The notes below the pieces were generated by a model. It saw only the letters and a program-made list of their open reading frames with translations. It searched no databases and was not told the origin of the DNA. The position numbers and the translations under genes are program-made. Of a stretch of DNA of 64,000 nt, positions 60,694 to 64,000 are shown piece after piece (the first letter of the stretch is position 1; each line of letters begins with the position of its first letter). Origin of the DNA: Fereydounia khargensis (lineage: Eukaryota; Basidiomycota; Ustilaginomycetes; Urocystidales; Fereydouniaceae); contig JAOCZO010000004.1 in assembly GCA_026413255.1 (NCBI GenBank), forward strand, positions 487,382 through 551,381, read 5' to 3'.

Positions 60694-62883
60694 ATGCTCA
60701 ATGGCACGCAAAGACGATCTCTAACAAAATGGAGCATCATCGCTTTCATGCTCATTGCCAACTTAGGCTTGACTATTGCAACTTGGCTGGTGACACCTTT
60801 ATGGTTCATCTTTGTCCCCATTGTTGGGGCTGCCAACTTTGTCAACTCGGTCATGGTGGTTGTCCTACTGGGCTGGTACGTTCAACAAACTCTTAAAACA
60901 ATACTCTTCCCTCGTAGTCGACAAGCACTTGATCTGGAGAAGGGCAAAAAGTTCTCAAGCAAGACGCTAGCATTTGTGGTTCCATGCTACAGCGAAAGCA
61001 AAGAGGAGATCACAAGTACCCTGGACTCGCTCGTGAAACAGTCAGGGCTCGACGTTCACAAGCGGCTGTTGGTCGTAATTTGTGACGGTCGCGTCAAGGC
61101 TGCCGATGCAGCAAAGGAGACCAACCAGATCCTTTTTGAGGACATCTTTGATTACGACAGCAAAGAGGTTGTCGTCAACACGCACGATAACTTTGACCGT
61201 GGATACCAATCCTGGACGCGGCACTACGTTGGCATCGAGACAAGAACCGGAACGTACCGTGGAGTGCCTTTCATGGTCGTGGTAAAGTCAAGTAACCACG
61301 GAAAGAGGGACTCACTCATTTTTTTGCGAGTTCTGTTGCACAAGTTTAACCTCCGAACACATGCCCGTCAAACTCCATTCAGCGAAGCTTTCCTCACCTT
61401 CTTCCATACTACGTGCGGAACGTTTGGCATACATCATTTTGACTTTGTTGTCGGTGCCGATGCGGACACGACCTTTCATCCAAAATGCACATCCGAGATG
61501 ATGAAGAAAGCCATGGAACGAGATAATATCGTTGGAGTGACAGGTATTGTACGTTGCCGGTTCAAGCCAGGACAGGCTGGATTTTGGAGCCTGTTCCAGC
61601 ACGCAGAATACCTCAAGAGTCAGGCCCTTCGCCGACTACATCAAAGCGAGATTACACATCAAGTCACTTGTCTTCCGGGTGCTTGTCAGCTGTTCAAGGT
61701 GCGCGAATCAACATGTGGCGACACACTCATGAGGTATCTCTTCGGCTATTACCCTCAAGATCGCGATGGCCTCATCACTGCAGTTCGGGCTTTTGGTGGC
61801 GAAGATCGAAATCACATGGCCCTGATCTTCACATTAACACCTTATGAGACAAGCAGGATGGTGTGGACAGCGCACGCTTTCACTGACCCTCCTCAAAACT
61901 TCAAGGTTTTCCTTTCGCAGCGAAGACGATGGTCTCTCTCATCCATGACCAATAACATCATCACCGTCTTTGGGCGCGGCCAAAATCTCTGGGAAAGGAT
62001 TTGCTCCTTTGTCGATTTGATGAACTGGACTTTGCACTTCTTTATTCTCGGAACGTTGGCACATTTTATCAGTGCAGTCATCTCGCACACTGGATGGATA
62101 ATGCTGGTCGCACTCAGCAGCCTCGTGGTCATTCCCTGGCTTTACACAATCGTCAGCATTTCATGGATGCCAATCAATGGAACGGAACGGGCGAGGTATG
62201 CCCTTGGAATTACCATGCTCATCTTTGTATCCGCAGCAATGGATTGCTTCGTGATCGTCTATACAGCACTGCATATGACCGACTATTCGTGGGGTAAGAC
62301 TCGCGAGGTAGCAAAAGAATATGAAGGCGCTACTCACGTTCCCGCCGGGGCAGAAGAGACACTTATTCTTCCAAACGATGCCGAGCCGGCTGCAGCTCAG
62401 GTCAATCTGGCACCGTCTCATGACTTGGAACCCTCAGCGGCTCGAGTCGCTGTGCCGGTTCCACCACGGCGCGAATCGGAAGATCGCGTGGAAATCGAGG
62501 AGCTCTCGAGCGATCAATCGACGTCCTCACATGACTCGCACAACTCGGAGTGGGCGAGAGTCTCGGAACTGTTCCGGGATAGCCGCTTTGCACGGCATTC
62601 AACACGATATGAGCAAAGGTACCCCTCAGAATCCGAGTCGGGTCACTCAACCAATATCCCTGATACTCCCGCGTCCAGCGTTCATCCAGTGGACATGTCA
62701 GAAGCTGCGGCTTCACTGGAGCGATACTTTACCTACGACAAGTTACTGAAGCAGCTCTCAAACTACACGGAAGGATCAAGCGAAAAAGTGGTTGCTGCTT
62801 CGGTCGCCCCACCTTCCAAGGTCACTGTCAGCGATCCAACCAACGTCGGTCCGCCAGGGACGTCGTATATTGGCACATTTTGA
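60694..62883 (+). CDS. Chitin-synthase-superfamily glycosyltransferase (GT2)
   Basis: The gene body is one exon, 729 residues from the ATG at 60694. Two N-terminal helices are followed by the family 2 catalytic core: VVPCYSE with the first Asp region, GADADTTFHP (Asp256 and Asp258, the DxD), the EDR motif (370-372) and QRRRW (409-413). Three or four C-terminal helices then form the translocation channel. A disordered Ser/Glu-rich tail runs from about residue 565. EDR plus QRRRW are chitin-synthase hallmarks, but the protein is shorter and divergent from the usual classes, closer to small processive polysaccharide synthases. It probably makes a GlcNAc-type or related beta-linked chain and exports it. 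An upstream exon (60385-60414, joining 60613 in phase) would add about 37 residues. Confidence 0.9.
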   Translation: MLNGTQRRSLTKWSIIAFMLIANLGLTIATWLVTPLWFIFVPIVGAANFVNSVMVVVLLGWYVQQTLKTILFPRSRQALDLEKGKKFSSKTLAFVVPCYSESKEEITSTLDSLVKQSGLDVHKRLLVVICDGRVKAADAAKETNQILFEDIFDYDSKEVVVNTHDNFDRGYQSWTRHYVGIETRTGTYRGVPFMVVVKSSNHGKRDSLIFLRVLLHKFNLRTHARQTPFSEAFLTFFHTTCGTFGIHHFDFVVGADADTTFHPKCTSEMMKKAMERDNIVGVTGIVRCRFKPGQAGFWSLFQHAEYLKSQALRRLHQSEITHQVTCLPGACQLFKVRESTCGDTLMRYLFGYYPQDRDGLITAVRAFGGEDRNHMALIFTLTPYETSRMVWTAHAFTDPPQNFKVFLSQRRRWSLSSMTNNIITVFGRGQNLWERICSFVDLMNWTLHFFILGTLAHFISAVISHTGWIMLVALSSLVVIPWLYTIVSISWMPINGTERARYALGITMLIFVSAAMDCFVIVYTALHMTDYSWGKTREVAKEYEGATHVPAGAEETLILPNDAEPAAAQVNLAPSHDLEPSAARVAVPVPPRRESEDRVEIEELSSDQSTSSHDSHNSEWARVSELFRDSRFARHSTRYEQRYPSESESGHSTNIPDTPASSVHPVDMSEAAASLERYFTYDKLLKQLSNYTEGSSEKVVAASVAPPSKVTVSDPTNVGPPGTSYIGTF

Positions 62884-63927
62884 TGTCTGCTTACAACAAG
62901 TAAGCAACGCAAGGGACAATAGCTTAAGGGAATCCGTGGGAAAGTCGAATGCAGAGCTTAGGAATAAAAGGAATTGGGGTAGCGTTGACTACCACTTCAA
63001 TCTTGCTTTTCTCATCCACAACGAGCATGAATTGCACAGCACATGCGCTTCACGCTACGACTTAGACTGATTGAATTTGGAGCAGTAGTCACGGTCCATG
63101 CTCATTTGCAGACTAGAAAGAAAGTACGAAAGGGCAAAGTAAGTGGGTCTTCTTGCGCTGAGACGAGAGTGCCGACGCATGAGCTACCGAGCCGCCTTAT
63201 CAATTCTACTTGATTTCAGGTATTCATGCAACGGCACAGAGGACAAGTGCCGATAGAGCTATTCTCATCGGCCTATTGGGATGCCAATTGTGGTCTGCAG
63301 TCTGGTGAGCCTGTTGGCTGCTCCGAGTCTGAGGAAGTTCCGAAGGGCAGTGGCTGGAGGTTATAGCTCCGGAGCGGACTGAGCTCGGTTGCTACTCAGA
63401 CTTGATCATCTGCGCGATTCTCGGATTGGATTGAAATCGGGTGCTTCATAGACTCGGACACACTCATTAGTACCGGATCAGCTTGAATCCGGTCGTCAGG
63501 CGACGATTTAGGCTCGGCTGCCGGAGGCTTCAGTCACGGAGCATGGCTTTGGCACATGCCTTGTCTTGCCACTGTCTCTTATTGTAGCTCCCAATGCTTC
63601 CGTACGTCTTTGGGCCCAGATGAATCCTTATCGCACAGATTCACCGCTACAGACATGCTTTTACGAGACACACGAGCATTTTCTAGTTTTGGACGTAAGA
63701 GGGGACTGCCTGAGTACATTTCCTCCTGTCTTTTGTCAACCAAGTCTCTTCAGTGCCGCCCTCAGCCCGTCAAATTGCTGTTTCAAGCCCCACTGTCCTC
63801 AAAATACATTTAGTAATCAACGGTCCAAGACTTTAAGGTGAGCTAAACTGCCAGGCTACTGTTACAGGGCTGGATGTTAGACCAACGACCAGGGTTGGAT
63901 GTTGCAGTACCGTCCACGGCCGGAGGG
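62884..63927. other. Subtelomeric region without genes
   Basis: About 1 kb after the synthase. No convincing gene was seen. The sequence CCAGGGTTGGATGTT appears near 63880 as a partial echo of GGCTGGATGTTAG at 63869, a short imperfect duplication just before the telomere. No long tandem subtelomeric repeat is visible. Confidence 0.5.
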
Positions 63928-64000
63928 TTAGGGTTAGGGTTAGGGTTAGGGTTAGGGTTAGGGTTAGGGTTAGGGTTAGGGTTAGGGTTAGGGTTAGGGT
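63928..64000 (+). repeat. Telomere repeat array (TTAGGG)n
   Basis: Perfect TTAGGG repeats from 63928 to the window end, about twelve units, directly following CGGAGGG. The G-rich strand runs 5' to 3' toward the end, which is the correct polarity for a right chromosome end. The array is cut by the window or contig boundary. Confidence 0.98.

Overview
The window looks like the end of a chromosome from a smut-type basidiomycete fungus (Ustilaginomycotina is an inference from gene content and style). The right end (63928-64000) is an uninterrupted TTAGGG telomere array in the orientation expected for a right chromosome end. Genes are monocistronic, mostly with zero to three short GT-AG introns, on both strands. 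The content is eukaryotic: kinesin, SmD1, PEX13, NC2-beta, mL43 and SHO1. No transposon, rRNA or CRISPR was found, and I recognised no tRNA by eye.

Left and centre, about 1-45 kb, are mainly housekeeping. In order: the N-terminal part of a secreted protein running off the left edge; a small tail-anchored protein; a phytanoyl-CoA dioxygenase-like enzyme; a LOG phosphoribohydrolase fused in frame to a CAF16-type ABC ATPase; a probably peroxisomal enoyl-CoA isomerase/hydratase; a 2054-residue kinesin-4; the osmosensor SHO1; mL43; a DAHP synthase; NC2-beta; a 2167-residue RING-H2 protein; PEX13; a PrxQ-like peroxiredoxin; SmD1; EXO1; a Mep2-like ammonium transporter with seven introns; a large glycosylated membrane protein; and a divergent pair, a short-chain dehydrogenase and a membrane-linked methyltransferase.

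From about 46 kb to the telomere the gene set changes. There are two predicted secreted proteins of unknown function, one without cysteine and one with six, a PMP3-domain protein, a short orphan ORF, a possible decayed gene and a seven-helix membrane protein. The last 10 kb holds three genes whose predicted chemistry fits together. These are a membrane-anchored CE4 (chitin-type) deacetylase, a nucleotide-sugar 6-dehydrogenase with the HCIP active-site signature of UDP-N-acetylhexosamine dehydrogenases, and a divergent chitin-synthase-superfamily glycosyltransferase. The dehydrogenase and transferase are transcribed divergently. I infer a subtelomeric locus for a cell-surface amino-sugar polymer carrying uronic acid and/or free amines. 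This is the strongest candidate here for an undescribed system.

Exon boundaries were read by eye from splice consensus and frame. Where they are uncertain, as in the seven-helix gene and some 5' ends, the entry says so.
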